Under the pieces are notes generated by a model that was not told the DNA's origin, made no database searches, and was given only the letters and a program-made list of their open reading frames with translations. A program made the position numbers and the translations under genes. This document shows positions 6,940 to 14,708 of a DNA stretch of 19,012 nucleotides, piece after piece. The DNA comes from Nitrosopumilaceae archaeon (lineage in GTDB: Archaea; Thermoproteota; Nitrososphaeria; Nitrososphaerales; Nitrosopumilaceae), in the NCBI GenBank assembly GCA_013867245.1, contig JACENB010000163.1, positions 1-19,012 on the forward strand, given 5' to 3'. Position 1 is the first letter of the stretch; each line of letters begins with the position of its first letter.

Positions 6940-6960
6940 CCGCTTTTGCAGATCTTATTA

Positions 6961-7281
6961 ATGTTGAGTGAAAAAGGAAAATATGCAGCAGCTACAGAAA
7001 ACAGAAGATTTGTGTGGGCCGAAATTATTTGGCCACTAGTTTTAGAAATTAACGATATTACATTTTCATTAAAACAATTTCAAGAAAAACGTGAAAGAGT
7101 CTGTAAGGAAAAAAACACAACAATTACAATTGCATCTAGAGGATTAGTTTCTCTTGTTCTAAAAGGAATTTTACTAAGAGAAAATGATACGTATTCAATT
7201 CATTACAAATTAATCCCATACATGAGATTAAAAGCAAAATGTGATTATGCAACAGCCATACACGAAGTTAGAATAAAATAA
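6961..7281 (+). CDS. Small conserved-looking protein of unknown function
   Basis: The 106-residue product is basic and mixed alpha/beta, with no signal peptide or membrane segment. A helix-rich first half (EIIWPLVLEINDI, then a charged QFQEKRERVCKEK) is followed by a possible helix-strand-strand stretch at about residues 58-90 that resembles a winged-helix wing region only loosely. Two isolated cysteines (48, 94) form no motif. The frame extends upstream to an ATG at 6898, but that would overlap the divergent neighbour; ATG 6961 has a TATA-like box 25 nt ahead and is preferred. It ends 7 nt before the 3' end of the convergent tRNA gene. I do not recognise the family. Confidence 0.7.
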   Translation: MLSEKGKYAAATENRRFVWAEIIWPLVLEINDITFSLKQFQEKRERVCKEKNTTITIASRGLVSLVLKGILLRENDTYSIHYKLIPYMRLKAKCDYATAIHEVRIK

Positions 7282-7288
7282 TTACCAG

Positions 7289-7376
7289 TAGCCCGAGGCA
7301 GATTCGAACTGCCGTCTCCGCCTATCCACTCTTGAGATCCAGAGGGCAGAATCCTTGACCACTAGACTATCGGGCT
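7289..7376 (-). tRNA. tRNA-Gln(CUG) with a 15-nt intron
   Basis: Read on the minus strand, acceptor arms AGCCCGA/TCGGGCT pair fully with discriminator A. The D-arm contains TAGTGGTC, and the T-arm is GGCAG-TTCGAAT-CTGCC. The anticodon stem CTGCC/GGCGG encloses 22 nt instead of 7, so an intron is needed. Placing it at the usual archaeal position 37/38 (window 7324-7338, 15 nt) leaves loop C-T-CTG-G-A, anticodon CUG at 7340-7342, and a 73-nt mature tRNA. An A1-U72 pair agrees with archaeal tRNA-Gln. CTCT of the loop can pair with AGAG of the intron, leaving GGA as a 3-nt bulge at the 5' cut; the 3' bulge looks larger than the canonical three bases. CCA is not encoded. Confidence 0.85.
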
Positions 7377-7402
7377 ACTTGATAGAAATTCAAGTAATTT
7401 AG

Positions 7403-7410
7403 AATATAAT
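7403..7410 (-). promoter_or_regulatory. TATA box of the tRNA-Gln gene
   Basis: ATTATATT on the minus strand lies 27-34 nt upstream of the tRNA 5' end (7376), the normal archaeal distance. Confidence 0.5.
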
Positions 7411-7416
7411 GATTTG

Positions 7417-7440
7417 GTGAAAAATTATTTTGTAAAATAT
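7417..7440 (-). terminator. T-rich end of the rpo/ribosomal block
   Basis: Directly after the rps7 stop the minus strand runs ATATTTTAC, AAAAT and then TTTTT (7420-7424), with the small inverted repeat ATTTT/AAAAT. Archaeal terminators are often plain T tracts, so this is a plausible end for the operon, just before the tRNA promoter. Confidence 0.4.
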
Positions 7441-8040
7441 CTATCTTGATGCTTGTGCAATACGCTCTAACTCATGCTTTTTCTTTACAGAAGGAGCATT
7501 GGTGTCATTAGATGCTGCAAGCATTAATTGTTCAGCCATGTGTTCTTCAATTGGTTTTGGGTTTGAGAATGTTGCTTCTTTAATTGCATCTGCAATGAAC
7601 TTCAAAGCCAAGTCAACTCTTCGAATTGGAGCAACATCAACTGATACGTGATAAACAGTACCACCATAAACAATTCTAGTTGTATCTTCGTTTGGAGCTG
7701 AATATTCAACTGCTCTAACTAAAACTTCAACAGGATTTTGTCCAGTTTTTAATTCAATTATTTCAAAAGCAGTTTTTACAGTATTGATTAATCTAGCTTT
7801 TTTACCAGTCATTCTACCAGTATTTTTTGCATATTTTTTTCCGAAATGCATTGTCTTGTTGATTAATCTTTCAACAATATTGACATCAGCTTTGTTAAAT
7901 CGTTTAAGTGCTGAACGACCATAAGTATAAGGTAAGATTTGTTTTCTTAGTGAGATAGCAGTTTTTAATCCAGGATCCTTTACTTCAATGTTTGATAAAT
8001 CCCATTTTCTAAATAGTAACATGTTTTTTGTTTCAGCCAT
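7441..8040 (-). CDS. rps7: Ribosomal protein uS7 (S7)
   Basis: Small-subunit protein that nucleates assembly of the 16S rRNA 3' major domain (the head) and touches the exit-site tRNA. The 199 residues match archaeal/eukaryotic S7: basic MNxF-like region replaced by FRKWDLSN at the N-terminus, ALKRFNKADVNIVERLINKTM, GKKARLINTVKTAFEII, the NPVEVLVRAVEYSAP strand-loop, and the tail AEQLMLAASND with basic C-terminus. The ATG at 8040 is 4 nt after the rps12 stop, so the two are translated from one message; rps12-rps7 order is conserved across archaea. It is the last gene of the block here; no EF-1alpha/EF-2 gene follows in the window. Confidence 0.97.
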   Translation of the reverse strand: MAETKNMLLFRKWDLSNIEVKDPGLKTAISLRKQILPYTYGRSALKRFNKADVNIVERLINKTMHFGKKYAKNTGRMTGKKARLINTVKTAFEIIELKTGQNPVEVLVRAVEYSAPNEDTTRIVYGGTVYHVSVDVAPIRRVDLALKFIADAIKEATFSNPKPIEEHMAEQLMLAASNDTNAPSVKKKHELERIAQASR

Positions 8041-8044
8041 TTCT

Positions 8045-8482
8045 CTATCTCCTTGGTTTCTCCTTCTTTCCGATAACTAGCTCATGTAATGATGTACCGT
8101 TAACTTTAGAAACTTTGAATCTAACACCAGGAATATCTCCCATTGCACCACCTTGTGTTGCACCCATTCCTTCAATTGTTACTTCATCGTGTTCATCAAT
8201 GAAATTCATTGCACCGTCTCTTGGCAAGAATGCTGTAACTGATTTACCATTTCTGATTAGTTGAACTCTAACACATTTTCTGATAGCAGAGTTTGGTTGT
8301 TTTGCTGCAATACCAACTTTCTCTAAAACAATTCCACGTCCTTGTGGTGCACCTCCAAGAGGATCTGATTTTTTATCAATGCCAAGTTTTCTTCTTTTGA
8401 AAGTAGAAATTGCCCAGCGTTGTTTTTTCTTTTTAGTAGTTAGTACTCTACCTGCAAATAATCCTAGTGGTGATTTTCTCAT
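8045..8482 (-). CDS. rps12: Ribosomal protein uS12 (S12)
   Basis: Small-subunit protein at the decoding centre that helps set accuracy. The 145-residue length fits the archaeal/eukaryotic (S23e) form rather than the shorter bacterial one. The family signature [10 protein letters not shown] is at residues 61-70 and the loop PRDG at 87-90. The N-terminus is strongly basic (TTKKKKQRW), as is the tail (KKEKPRR). It lies between nusA (3 nt upstream) and rps7 (4 nt downstream), the classic archaeal string, indicating translational coupling. Confidence 0.97.
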   Translation of the reverse strand: MRKSPLGLFAGRVLTTKKKKQRWAISTFKRRKLGIDKKSDPLGGAPQGRGIVLEKVGIAAKQPNSAIRKCVRVQLIRNGKSVTAFLPRDGAMNFIDEHDEVTIEGMGATQGGAMGDIPGVRFKVSKVNGTSLHELVIGKKEKPRR

Positions 8483-8485
8483 TTT

Positions 8486-8950
8486 CTATAACTCCATTGT
8501 TGCCCTTTCAGGACTGTTAATCAATACACTTCCAATATCAAAATATCGTTTAGCTAATAATCTTGCTTTCTCAGCATTTCTTCCTTCTCTACCAACTACA
8601 ATTCCTTTCTTTCTTGGGTCTACCATAACAATTGCCTGTTTTGTCCCATCTGCACGTGTATTTAATTTTACTTCAGAAATTAGTTTATTATTTAATAAAT
8701 TGGTTAAGAATTTTGCAGGGTCTTCATCAAATTCAACTAGTTCAACATTTCGTTTAACCATATTTTGTAAGGATTTGATATGCATTCCACCTTTACCAAT
8801 GGCTAACCCCATTTTTCCAGTGTTTACTACAAAAATTACTCTATTTTGTTTTTCATCTTCAATACAATCTCTTGCAACAGCACCAGTTACATTTTGAAAT
8901 AGCGACATCATTCGCATTTGATCTGTTGAAAGTTTGATTGATTGTGCCAT
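8486..8950 (-). CDS. nusA: NusA-like transcription factor, archaeal two-KH form
   Basis: Archaeal NusA lacks the bacterial N-terminal polymerase-binding and S1 domains and consists of two KH RNA-binding folds; it is thought to act in transcription elongation or termination. The 154 residues show exactly this: first KH with GKGG at 52-55 (LAIGKGGMHIKSLQNM) and second KH with GREG at 120-123 (IVVGREGRNAEKARLLAKRY). The ATG at 8950 is preceded by a 64-nt gap to rpl30e, larger than other gaps in the distal part of the block, so a separate promoter is possible (a TTTAAAT at 8985-8991 is a weak candidate). The position ahead of rps12-rps7 is conserved in archaea. Confidence 0.95.
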   Translation of the reverse strand: MAQSIKLSTDQMRMMSLFQNVTGAVARDCIEDEKQNRVIFVVNTGKMGLAIGKGGMHIKSLQNMVKRNVELVEFDEDPAKFLTNLLNNKLISEVKLNTRADGTKQAIVMVDPRKKGIVVGREGRNAEKARLLAKRYFDIGSVLINSPERATMEL

Positions 8951-9014
8951 AAGAATTCCTATTTATTTCCAGACCAAAAATGTCTCATTTAAACTTAGGT
9001 TAGACAAAAAACAA

Positions 9015-9338
9015 CTAGTCATTTTTTTCCTCAGTTTTTGTATCGTTTAAAATTGATTTGATATTTGCCTCGTCAATTGATGTAAATGAAATTGTTGAAA
9101 TTCTAAATTGTAAGCCGCACAATCTACCTAGTGCAACTGAAGTTCCTTGAAAGTTTACGAGGGGGACTTTTTGTTTTTTTGCATCAGATTCAATTTTCTC
9201 AAGCATTTTTTTGTCTACAGATTGAGATAATACAATTAACTTGGAATTATTTACAGAGTTCAAAACTTCTTTACTACCCATTGTCAATCTATTCTCTTTG
9301 CGGGCATCCTTCAATGATTTCTCAAGTATTTTACTCAT
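9015..9338 (-). CDS. rpl30e: Ribosomal protein eL30 (L30e)
   Basis: Large-subunit protein of the L7Ae/L30e fold, shared by archaea and eukaryotes. The 107 residues begin with the typical helix (ILEKSLKDARKENRLTMGSKEVL), followed by SKLIVLSQSV, the VPLVNFQGTSVALGRLCGL segment that forms the RNA-binding loop, and a strand FRISTISF. Its place after rpoA and before nusA is conserved. The leader before ATG 9338 contains TATAAAG about 35 nt upstream and a GTGAT stretch resembling the anti-16S sequence, so this gene may have its own promoter downstream of the secreted-protein gene. Confidence 0.94.
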   Translation of the reverse strand: MSKILEKSLKDARKENRLTMGSKEVLNSVNNSKLIVLSQSVDKKMLEKIESDAKKQKVPLVNFQGTSVALGRLCGLQFRISTISFTSIDEANIKSILNDTKTEEKND

Positions 9339-9369
9339 GTAGTTTCCTTATCACGATCGTCTTGAGAGT

Positions 9370-9379
9370 CCTTTATAGG
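9370..9379 (-). promoter_or_regulatory. TATA-like box ahead of rpl30e
   Basis: On the minus strand CCTATAAAGG is centred about 36 nt before ATG 9338, predicting a start near 9348 and a leader of about 10 nt. It would allow rpl30e-nusA-rps12-rps7 to be expressed independently of the upstream secreted-protein gene. Confidence 0.5.
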
Positions 9380-9443
9380 TTTATTGAAAAAATATTTCTA
9401 AGTATAATAAATGATTTAAAAATTATTTTTGATTTTTATAAAA

Positions 9444-10622
9444 TTAATCAATAGTTATCGAAGATGAGATTGCAGGACTCAATGGTATGAAATCATTTAA
9501 CGAATTCCACACATAAGTTTCTAAAACATAATTGTCAGGTTTTTCAGGAATCCACGATTGAGAAATATCTAAAATTTGATTAGGAGAAAGTTTTCCCTGA
9601 ATCCACGATAAAGAAAGTACAGAATTATCAGAGTTTTTAATTTGGAAAAAATAGATAAATTCTTGTTCATAATTTAATTTATTTTCAATTGTTCCAACTA
9701 TTTGCATTTGTGTTTGTGAAATAAGAGAGTCTAAAGGGTTACCAAAACTATCAGAAAAAGAAATTGGTGAAGTTTGTATTCTATTAATTGACAAAATAGA
9801 GTAATCAACAGCAGCAGAAGTTTCAATTGATATTTCATCAGATTTTGAAAAAGGTTTTGGTAAAGTATGATCATCATATTTTGCAAAAATATTATCTCCA
9901 GGAACTGCATAAAGTCGATTTCCACTAGAAGTGTTTGTTGACAAACTAATATTTGCTATAAACTCACCAGAGCGTTCAGATGTTTCTGTTGCAACAACTT
10001 GTATGCCACCACTGTCAGAATCTGAAAAAACTTCTATCGTAATTGTATCAATTGCCTCAGGATTCAAATTCATATCGTGATCAATTACACGAATTTCAAC
10101 TGAATCACTTGTAAGAAAAACATCTTTTGAAAATTGAATTACTCCCATATTCCATGTTATTGGAATTGAATCAGTTAATACAACACCATCTGCAAATTCA
10201 AAAGAAATTGTAATTGAATCATCATTGTCAACTTCTAAAAATCCATTTGTTGGTCCTGTACCAGAAGTTTTTGGGTTTGTATCATAATTCCCATCACCAT
10301 CAACATCATGCAAAAATCCTGTTAGAATTATTTCGCCTGAAAAAATTCCAGAGCCCGATAAGGTTTCAGTCAACCTATATGGTTTTAAAAAATTTTCACC
10401 TGATGAAATTTTTATTGGATGAGAATCAGTTTCACCAATTGAATCGATTTTATTTGAATTGGTATTCCAACTTGGGGCATTAATAGAAATTATTATTTTA
10501 TCAGTCCATGAATATGCAGGTTTGTCAGTATAGATTGGTGCAAAAGGTTTGTCATAATCAGGAAGAGATTCAGCATAAACAGGGGCTAAAATAAGAAAAA
10601 ATCCCAATAAAAATTCGTACAC
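9444..10622 (-). CDS. Secreted beta-sandwich protein, probable cell-surface or extracellular function
   Basis: The 392-residue product starts with a hydrophobic signal peptide (residues 1-17, likely cut after PVYA) that lacks the usual positive N-terminus. The rest is acidic, Ser/Thr/Asp-rich and cysteine-free, as in thaumarchaeal surface proteins. Two similar beta-domains can be traced: about 25-155, with IIISINAPSWNTN...SGSGIFSGEIILTG and a calcium-binding-like DVDGDGNYD (106-114), and about 160-265, with VEIRVIDHDMNLNP...ETSERSGEFIANISLS. A third C-terminal domain (about 270-392) resembles those of extracellular archaeal proteins ending with WIPEKPDNYVLETYVWNS. No membrane anchor or sorting signal is visible at the C-terminus. 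Start is GTG 10622; an in-frame stop lies a few codons upstream. The function is unknown. It interrupts the polymerase/ribosomal block. Confidence 0.8.
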   Translation of the reverse strand: MYEFLLGFFLILAPVYAESLPDYDKPFAPIYTDKPAYSWTDKIIISINAPSWNTNSNKIDSIGETDSHPIKISSGENFLKPYRLTETLSGSGIFSGEIILTGFLHDVDGDGNYDTNPKTSGTGPTNGFLEVDNDDSITISFEFADGVVLTDSIPITWNMGVIQFSKDVFLTSDSVEIRVIDHDMNLNPEAIDTITIEVFSDSDSGGIQVVATETSERSGEFIANISLSTNTSSGNRLYAVPGDNIFAKYDDHTLPKPFSKSDEISIETSAAVDYSILSINRIQTSPISFSDSFGNPLDSLISQTQMQIVGTIENKLNYEQEFIYFFQIKNSDNSVLSLSWIQGKLSPNQILDISQSWIPEKPDNYVLETYVWNSLNDFIPLSPAISSSITID

Positions 10623-10666
10623 GAGATAAATTAGTTAAAATCAGATTTAATGTTTGATAATAAATT

Positions 10667-10897
10667 TTAAGATTTATCGGTAGGCAAAGAGATGGCTAAA
10701 ATATTATCTCCTCGTAACAAAACTTTTCCAAGACTCAAATGTTTTTCTTCAGTAATGTCTTCGGCTTTGTCCAATGTTAAATTCATGTGAATATCAAAAT
10801 CTATCAAGTTTCCTTGAACAGTTTTGTTATTTCTTAAACGAAGTAAAACACTTTTTCCTTGACAACTAGTCATTAATGTAGAAATTTCATCGGCCAT
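10667..10897 (-). CDS. Sm-like (LSm) RNA-binding protein
   Basis: Archaeal Sm-like proteins form heptameric rings that bind U-rich RNA. The 76-residue chain has the Sm1 motif in GKSVLLRLRNNKTVQGNLIDFDIHMNLTLDKAE and Sm2 as LLRGDNILAISL. I chose ATG 10897 over the GTG at 10906 because GTGAT (part of that upstream GTG) lies a few bases before it and matches the archaeal ribosome-binding consensus. The gene starts 15 nt after the rpoA stop and is most simply transcribed with the polymerase genes. Confidence 0.92.
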   Translation of the reverse strand: MADEISTLMTSCQGKSVLLRLRNNKTVQGNLIDFDIHMNLTLDKAEDITEEKHLSLGKVLLRGDNILAISLPTDKS

Positions 10898-10912
10898 AAT
10901 TATCACTTAATT

Positions 10913-13900
10913 CTATTTCTTTTTGCTCACTTGCATGTACAAATCAACAGTACCACTTCCAATTGGAATGTTACTTCCAACAATTACATTTTCAGTAATA
11001 CCTCTTAGTTGTTCAATTTCTCCTCCAAGTGCTGCGTGTGCAATTGTAGGTACTGTAATTTCGAATGCGGCTCTTGCAAGTACACTGTCTTTAGTACCAG
11101 CAATACCGTGTCTACCAATTTGTTGCATGTAACCACGGGAACACATCAAATCAGATACTAACATGATGTATCTACTATCAACTTCTAATCCTTGGTCTCC
11201 CAATGTATGATTAAGTTCATCTATTAATGCAAATCTTGCGGCTTCAATTCCTAAAGTGCCTGCAATTTCAAAGACATTGTTTGTTCTGACATTAGTTTTG
11301 TCAATTCCTTTAACTTCTAAGACTTTAGCAATGTTTGAACCAGTAGTTTGGATAACCCATTCGTCATCTTTTTGAACTAATGTTACACGTTCAATATCTG
11401 GAACGCCTTTAACAGTAGTATTGAGTACTTTGTTTCTAATTGCAATTGCAGTTGCAGTATCAACTTCTTCAACTAAATTCAAAGTTATCAATTCACCAGT
11501 TACTTCCATCTTGAATTTTTTATTAGAAGAAAGTGCTGCTTCAACTTCTGCAACAGAGCAACCCCTTTCACGGAGTCTGTTCTCACTTAAAATTAATTTA
11601 ATGTTTGTAGAATAATCAGTTTCAGTATCAGCAATTAAAGCACTTACTTTAGTTTGCAAAACATTTCTTGCAACTTCAATTGCTTTTTCCCTATTTCCTT
11701 TATTTTCTTTTTCTAAGTAAATATCCATAGTTGGGGTAACAGGTTTCTTTCTAGCATCAACTAATTCAATTAATCTTGGAAGACCTAATGTAACGTTTCT
11801 TTCTTTAATTCCTGCAAAGTGGAATGTTCTCAAAGTCATTTGCGTACCTGGTTCACCAATAGATTGTGCAGTAACAATTCCTACTGCTTGTCCTGGCTCT
11901 ACGCGTGCTTTATCATAAAGTGAAAGACCTTTTTTACATACTGCTTCAATTCCAGATTTACTAAGACCAGATTTGTTTAATGCATCAGTTACAAGTTTAG
12001 TTAATCTTGGACTAAATGTTTTAGTGTATTTTTTAGTTAATGTTTCAATTTCATCTTTTGTTGCTTTTGCTCCAGAATCAACCATAGCTTGTGATGCAGC
12101 TAATCTACTTGGATTGAATGCCTCACCATGGTCACTTTTTTGTACATCAATTCCATCTTCACCATAAAGGAATTGAACAATGTGTCCATGAGGATCTCTT
12201 ACAGTACCATCATATTCTAATCTAATGTGTTCTAATGCATTGATCAATCTACGTTGCATGTAACCACTTTGTTGTGTTCTGACTGCAGTGTCTACAAGTC
12301 CTTCTCTACCACCCATAGCGTGGAAGAAAAATTCTAGTGCAGTTAATCCAGTTCTATAATTTGATTTTACAAATCCGTGTGCATCAGGATTACTATCATG
12401 TTCTTTATAGTGAGTTAGTGCACGATTTGCATATCCCTCGTTCATTCTGTTACCTCTTCTTGATTGTTGACCTAATGCCCCAGCCATCTGACCTACGTTA
12501 AGTGCTGAACCTCTTGCACCAGTGGTGGCCATAATTTTTCCAGCATTACCATCATCAAGTGAATCATTTGCAGTATCACCTGCTTTAACTCTGGCTTTAC
12601 CTAATTCATTTACAATGTAAGCTTCTAAAGCTTCTTCAGCTTTCATACCTCTTGTAAGTTTCAATGTTCCTTTTTCATATTGGTCAGTCAAATCTGCTAC
12701 AACATCATATGTATCACTAATGTCATCTAGAATTTGTTGTTCATTCTTTGCTGGAACTTCCAAGTCACCATAACCATAACTAAATCCATAGTGAGTGATG
12801 AATTGTTTTACCATAATTAAGATAGAATTCAAAAAGTTCTTTCCGACGGCATTACCATAATCTTTAGTAATTCTATGTAAGACACTTTCTGGTTCCTCTG
12901 CACCAATTGATGTCTTGTCAATTACACCGCTGATTAATTCACCGTTTTTAATTACGACGTCATTTGCTTTTCCACCAGTACCTTTTGACCATTTTGATGT
13001 TAGTGTATAGTTAAAGTCACTTGGTAAGAATAATGAGAATAATTGTTTTCCAGTGTATGCAGGGCTTCCATCTTTTGCTTTAGTAGATGGTTTTGGAAGT
13101 GCGTCAGTGAATCCTCCAAGCATTGCATAGTTTGAAAATTCTTGAACAGACAAAATAGTATCATCTTTGGTTAATAGATATGCACCTGTTACAAAGTCTC
13201 TAAGGGCACCAATAATTGGACCACCATATCTTGGTGAAATTAATTGGTCTTGAACTCTCATCAAAAGAATTGCTTCTGCTCTTGCTTCTTCACTTTGTGG
13301 AACGTGAAGATTCATTTCATCACCATCAAAGTCTGCGTTGTATGGTGGACAAACAGATGGGTGTAATCTGAAAGTTTTTCCAGGAAGTACACGTACATAG
13401 TGTGCCATGATAGACATCTGGTGAAGTGAAGGTTGTCTGTTAAACATTACAATATCTCTGTCAGCAAGATGTCTTTCAATCAAATATCCAATTTCAAGTG
13501 TTTCTGCAATTGTTGAACGATCTTCAACAAAGTCTAGTCTAATTTTTACACCATCTGGTCTTACAATATAATTAACTCCTGGGAATTTTTCAGGTCCATT
13601 GATTACTAATTTTCGCATTCTTTCTATGTTCCATTCAGTTACAATTTCAGGAATAGTTAGTTTCATTGCAACTGCTTCAGGTACACCAACTTCAGACAAG
13701 TCCAAGTTAGGATCTGGAGAAATTACAGTTCTACTAGAAAAGTCAACTCTCTTTCCAGAAAGTGAACCTCTGAATCTACCCTCTTTTCCTTTGAGTCTTT
13801 GTGTTAATGTTTTGAGCGGACGTCCAGAACGATGATGGGCTTGAGGAATTCCAGAAACTTCATTGTCAAAATATGTAGTTGAGTGATATTGTAACAAATC

Positions 13901-14707
13901 AACCAAGTCTTGAACAATTAATGGCGGAGTTCCTGCTTCTTTACTTTCCTTTAATCTCTGATTAACTCTAATGATATCTACCATTTTGTGGGTTAAATCA
14001 TCTTCAGATCTAATTCCAGTTTCAAGAATAATTGAAGGTCTGACAGTAACTGGTGGAACTGGCAAGGCTTGAAGAATAAACCATTCAGGTCTTGCAGTTA
14101 CAGGGTCATAAGACAAAAGTGACAAATCATCATCAATGATTTGGGAGAATCTTTCTCTAATTGTGATTGGTAATAATCTGTGTTCACCAATTTCAGTTTT
14201 TTCAACAAAGATAGTTGGTTTTGTAAAGACTAATTCGTATTGTGTTTTTCCACAGTGAGGGCATTCTTTTGCTTTCTTTGCTTTTTCAATGATTTGTTCA
14301 GGAATTCGTTTTTGTGAAACAGTTGTGTATGCAGCTCCTTTATCTTTAATTTTTTGAAATGCATTAAGATCTTCTTGTGGAACTTTTAATCTTGCACAAG
14401 AACGACATGTTGATTGTAGTAATTTGTAGATATTATCAATAAATGCAATATGTAAAATTGGTTCTGCAAGTTCAATGTGACCAAAGTGTCCTGGACATCT
14501 GGCTGCAGTATTACCACAAGTGAGACATTTTTGTCCAGGCTCAAGTGTTCCAAGTCTTCCATCCATAAGACCTCCTTGAACTGGCATTCCATCTTCATCA
14601 TAAGTTTCTGGAGCAGTGATTTCAGCAACAGAATATTTTCTAATTTCAGTTGGAGACCAAACAGAGAAACGAATTCCATCAATTGCTTTAATTGCTTGAA
14701 TAGACAT
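10913..14707 (-). CDS. rpoA: RNA polymerase largest subunit, unsplit (A' + A'')
   Basis: Catalytic subunit of the archaeal polymerase. Most archaea encode it as two proteins, A' and A''; here both are in one 1264-residue chain. N-terminal zinc sites are visible: C61, C64, C71, H74 (CLTCG...CPGHFGH), then C101, C104 and C149, C152. The active-site motif NADFDGDEM is at 457-465 with Asp459, 461, 463 holding the catalytic magnesium. ARVEPGQAVGIVTAQSIGEPGTQMTLRTFHFAG, the trigger-loop region that lies near the start of A'' in split archaea, is continuous with the upstream part, with no stop or start in between. rpoB ends 1 nt before the ATG at 14707. No missing residues were seen in these motifs. 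Confidence 0.98.
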   Translation of the reverse strand: MSIQAIKAIDGIRFSVWSPTEIRKYSVAEITAPETYDEDGMPVQGGLMDGRLGTLEPGQKCLTCGNTAARCPGHFGHIELAEPILHIAFIDNIYKLLQSTCRSCARLKVPQEDLNAFQKIKDKGAAYTTVSQKRIPEQIIEKAKKAKECPHCGKTQYELVFTKPTIFVEKTEIGEHRLLPITIRERFSQIIDDDLSLLSYDPVTARPEWFILQALPVPPVTVRPSIILETGIRSEDDLTHKMVDIIRVNQRLKESKEAGTPPLIVQDLVDLLQYHSTTYFDNEVSGIPQAHHRSGRPLKTLTQRLKGKEGRFRGSLSGKRVDFSSRTVISPDPNLDLSEVGVPEAVAMKLTIPEIVTEWNIERMRKLVINGPEKFPGVNYIVRPDGVKIRLDFVEDRSTIAETLEIGYLIERHLADRDIVMFNRQPSLHQMSIMAHYVRVLPGKTFRLHPSVCPPYNADFDGDEMNLHVPQSEEARAEAILLMRVQDQLISPRYGGPIIGALRDFVTGAYLLTKDDTILSVQEFSNYAMLGGFTDALPKPSTKAKDGSPAYTGKQLFSLFLPSDFNYTLTSKWSKGTGGKANDVVIKNGELISGVIDKTSIGAEEPESVLHRITKDYGNAVGKNFLNSILIMVKQFITHYGFSYGYGDLEVPAKNEQQILDDISDTYDVVADLTDQYEKGTLKLTRGMKAEEALEAYIVNELGKARVKAGDTANDSLDDGNAGKIMATTGARGSALNVGQMAGALGQQSRRGNRMNEGYANRALTHYKEHDSNPDAHGFVKSNYRTGLTALEFFFHAMGGREGLVDTAVRTQQSGYMQRRLINALEHIRLEYDGTVRDPHGHIVQFLYGEDGIDVQKSDHGEAFNPSRLAASQAMVDSGAKATKDEIETLTKKYTKTFSPRLTKLVTDALNKSGLSKSGIEAVCKKGLSLYDKARVEPGQAVGIVTAQSIGEPGTQMTLRTFHFAGIKERNVTLGLPRLIELVDARKKPVTPTMDIYLEKENKGNREKAIEVARNVLQTKVSALIADTETDYSTNIKLILSENRLRERGCSVAEVEAALSSNKKFKMEVTGELITLNLVEEVDTATAIAIRNKVLNTTVKGVPDIERVTLVQKDDEWVIQTTGSNIAKVLEVKGIDKTNVRTNNVFEIAGTLGIEAARFALIDELNHTLGDQGLEVDSRYIMLVSDLMCSRGYMQQIGRHGIAGTKDSVLARAAFEITVPTIAHAALGGEIEQLRGITENVIVGSNIPIGSGTVDLYMQVSKKK

Positions 14708-14708
14708 C

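Noticed and set aside
6898..6960. Upstream ATG 6898 for the 106-residue protein
   Set aside because: It would overlap the divergent gene's 5' end, and the TATA-like box 25 nt before ATG 6961 would lie inside the coding region.
7289..7376. Reading the tRNA as Glu(CUC) or Arg(UCU)
   Set aside because: Those anticodons need the loop shifted by one or two bases, which breaks the anticodon stem or the conserved U33; A1-U72 and loop CT-CTG-GA fit Gln.
8379..8897. 172-codon open frame on the plus strand
   Set aside because: It is antisense to nusA and rps12, both certain; its composition is a mirror of their codons.
10898..10906. GTG 10906 as the Sm-like protein start
   Set aside because: GTGAT there is better explained as the ribosome-binding site for ATG 10897, and family members start near that Met.
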